A stretch of 7,470 nucleotides of DNA. It comes from Dehalococcoidales bacterium. Its GTDB lineage: Bacteria; Chloroflexota; Dehalococcoidia; Dehalococcoidales; Fen-1064. Shown piece by piece: positions 5,951 to 7,470 of this stretch. The notes beneath the pieces are model-generated. The model had not been told where the DNA came from. It was given only the letters and a program-made list of their open reading frames with translations, and did not search any database. Both the position numbers and the translations under genes were made by a program. The stretch's first letter is position 1. Each line of letters starts with the position of its first letter. The stretch spans positions 1 to 7,470 of the forward strand of contig JAQTOJ010000097.1 of assembly GCA_028713395.1 (NCBI GenBank), written 5' to 3'.

Positions 5951-6247
5951 CTGACCTGAGTATTAATGAAGCTTTCAACAGAATCTCTTTGCCAGCAGAT
6001 TTATAGCCCGCCTGTTTCCTGGGGTTATCACAGATGCCGAATGGGCGTTTTACCCTAATGCAAATGCTAAAGGTATCTATAGGCGCGCCCAATGTCAGAT
6101 GCTAACATGAAAACAGGTCGGCATAGAATGCGGGCGGAGTCATGGGATTACACACCACCCCGGCTGTTGTTCGTATCATCTCCCGCCTGTTTATCCGCCC
6201 GTTTAGTGCCCGTCTGCGGCACGAATATAGTAGCGATTGGAGTGAAC
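5951..6247 (+). other. Upstream region of the sensor gene
   Basis: About 300 bases with no convincing gene or promoter. The main content is the three-way-junction candidate at 6034-6124. It is followed by two further inverted repeats: CGGGCGG at 6131-6137 with CCGCCCG at 6195-6201 (large loop), and GTGCC at 6206-6210 with GGCAC at 6218-6222. The ribosome binding site GGAG (6239-6242) lies after all of these. Confidence 0.5.
6034..6124 (+). ncRNA. Candidate structured leader RNA (three-way junction), class unknown
   Basis: Nested complementarity gives a compact fold. P1 pairs ATGCCGA (6034-6040) with TCGGCAT (6118-6124), seven perfect pairs. P2 pairs TGGGCG (6042-6047) with CGCCCA (6086-6091), extended inside by TACC/GGTA (6051-6054 with 6072-6075). 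P3 pairs TGTCAG (6093-6098) with CTAACA (6102-6107), one mismatch. P1 to P2 and P2 to P3 are joined by single A residues, and P3 to P1 by ten bases (6108-6117). It lies 123 bases before the sensor ATG. I do not see the conserved bases of the c-di-GMP-I or cobalamin riboswitches. The pairing is visible in the sequence; a regulatory role is inference, and chance pairing is possible. Confidence 0.3.
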
Positions 6248-7470
6248 ATGAAGTTTGGTATCGGAATTAAACTAACCGGAGCCTTTTTTATCGTCGCCAG
6301 CATTGTGGCCGTGGTGGGGATGTTGGGATACTGGAACATCGGCAAAGTCGTGGCTAATGGCGATGCCATGTTTACCAACCGTCTCCTGCCTTCCCAGAAT
6401 ATCGGCGCTATGAAAGCTTCCATGATGCAAATGAGCGGCGATCTGTACCGATACCTTATTCTGGTAGACGAACGTCCGGAGATCTTGAAATCCATTGAGT
6501 CCCGTGAGGCGGAAATAAACGAAGACATCGCTACCTACAGCGCGGGCAAATTATCGGAGGAAGAAACTCAGCTCCTGACTAAATTGCAACAGGATTGGTC
6601 ACCCTACAGTTTTGAAATCGCCAATGCCGTGAAAGTCATTGATAAAATAAACACGGCGCCGGTGCTGGAATCTATCAGCGCCGGGGGCACTCTTTACAAT
6701 TTACAACAATCTCTCGGCGCTACCATCGATAGCATTGTGGAATACAACCAACTGGAAAGCATCAATCTACAGGCCAACTCCATCGAAACCGGCAAAAACG
6801 TTAAAGCTATGATCCTGCTCGGCGTCGTCATCGGCGCCTTCTTCGCGCTTGGACTTGGGGTTTTGATTACCAGCAGCATTACCAGACCCATAGGCAAAGT
6901 CTCCAAAGCTGCCCAAAAAATCAGCGAAGGCGATATCAATATCCGCATCGATGTGAAATCCCGCGACGAAACCGGCGATCTGGCCAGGGCAATGCAGAAT
7001 GCAGCTTATTATATGAAAGATATGGCGCAATCCGCCAACCGCATCGCCGTGGGTGATTTGACCACCCCTGTGCAGCCGAAGTCTGATAACGATGTGCTGG
7101 GACACTCCTTGCTAAAGGTAAATACCAACCTTCAGTTATTGATTGCCGATACTAAAGGGCTCTCCGTCGCGGCAGTGAACGGGCAACTCTCCGCTCGCGC
7201 CGATGTCTCCAAACATCAGGGTGACTACGCCGCCATTCTGCAAGGCGTCAATGATACGCTGGATGCAGTCATTGGTCCTTTGAACATGGCCGCTGATTAT
7301 GTCGATAAGATTGCCAAAGGCACTATCCCGCCCCAGATCACCGATAGTTACAATGGCGATTTCAACATCATCAAAAACAATCTGAACACCTGTGCCAGGG
7401 CAATTAACCGGCTCATTGCCGATACTAAAATGCTCTCGGCCGCCGCCGTGGAAGGCAATCTTTCCGCCCG
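6248..7470 (+). CDS. Transmembrane HAMP-repeat sensor, probably a methyl-accepting chemotaxis-type receptor, 3' end cut
   Basis: The first 407 residues of a membrane sensor. A membrane helix (about 9-28) is followed by a 150-residue extracytoplasmic helical region (about 30-186) resembling the four-helix-bundle ligand domain of chemoreceptors. A second membrane helix follows (about 187-210), then a HAMP domain starting at ITRPIGKVSKAAQKISEGD (211-229) with the DETGDLARAM segment (240-249). Next come poly-HAMP-type modules: LIADTKGLSVAAVNGQLSAR (298-317) recurs as LIADTKMLSAAAVEGNLSA (389-407) at a 91-residue period. Between them lies KGTIPPQITDSYNGDFNIIK, typical of receptors with tandem HAMP units. 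GGAG at 6239-6242 lies five bases before the ATG; an in-frame GTG at 6242 overlaps it and is less likely. The output domain lies beyond the right edge, so a chemoreceptor signalling tip, histidine kinase or cyclase are all possible. A methyl-accepting receptor is the commonest architecture. Confidence 0.85.
   Translation, partial: MKFGIGIKLTGAFFIVASIVAVVGMLGYWNIGKVVANGDAMFTNRLLPSQNIGAMKASMMQMSGDLYRYLILVDERPEILKSIESREAEINEDIATYSAGKLSEEETQLLTKLQQDWSPYSFEIANAVKVIDKINTAPVLESISAGGTLYNLQQSLGATIDSIVEYNQLESINLQANSIETGKNVKAMILLGVVIGAFFALGLGVLITSSITRPIGKVSKAAQKISEGDINIRIDVKSRDETGDLARAMQNAAYYMKDMAQSANRIAVGDLTTPVQPKSDNDVLGHSLLKVNTNLQLLIADTKGLSVAAVNGQLSARADVSKHQGDYAAILQGVNDTLDAVIGPLNMAADYVDKIAKGTIPPQITDSYNGDFNIIKNNLNTCARAINRLIADTKMLSAAAVEGNLSA

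Noticed and set aside
6034..6124. c-di-GMP-I (GEMM) or cobalamin riboswitch
   Set aside because: The conserved GEMM core and the B12 box are not present, so only an unassigned structured RNA is proposed.
6142..6270. 42-codon plus-strand frame overlapping the start of the sensor gene in another frame
   Set aside because: Its GGAG is only two bases from the ATG, too close to work well, and the peptide is not recognisable.

Overview
This is a bacterial accessory-type window with about 50% GC and long gene-poor gaps. It carries a phage terminase pair, a two-gene housekeeping operon, an MFS transporter and the start of a transmembrane HAMP receptor. The genes are separated by unusually large intergenic stretches of about 840, 695 and 500 bases, filled with mosaic palindrome-rich repeats. 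A free-living anaerobe-type bacterium fits, and Chloroflexota (Dehalococcoidia-like) is a tentative guess from the gene pairings and intergenic repeat style. No rRNA or tRNA is present to settle the taxonomy.

Left part (1-1920, all minus strand): a small protein with an RGAPxGNQNA...HGFYS N-terminus, probably a terminase small subunit, followed after a 202-base gap by a terminase large subunit that runs off the left edge. Their promoter sits at 1888-1917. It has a near-perfect GAAC-N4-GTTC-like dyad exactly between the -35 and -10 boxes, which may be a LexA/SOS-type operator. No other phage gene lies upstream of the pair, so this is either the edge of a prophage or a remnant.

Middle (2662-3814, plus strand): a C4 zinc-ribbon coiled-coil protein (COG1579 type) and an RNase HI overlap by four bases (ATGA). 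They are driven by a good promoter that would start transcription only about 6 bases before the chosen ATG. The operon is bracketed by two direct copies of a mosaic intergenic repeat (1936-2394 and 3865-4408), which share one segment of 104 identical bases interrupted only by a 4-base gap.

Right part: a complete 12-helix MFS transporter on the minus strand (4510-5751) and a divergent sensor protein on the plus strand (6248 to the right edge). The sensor has two membrane helices, a HAMP domain and a 91-residue repeated HAMP-like module. The gap between them holds a third, shortened repeat copy, a probable MFS promoter, and an unassigned sequence at 6034-6124 that can fold into a three-way junction. 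That fold is the best candidate here for an undescribed regulatory RNA. There is no CRISPR array, and no complete new system can be demonstrated from this window alone.
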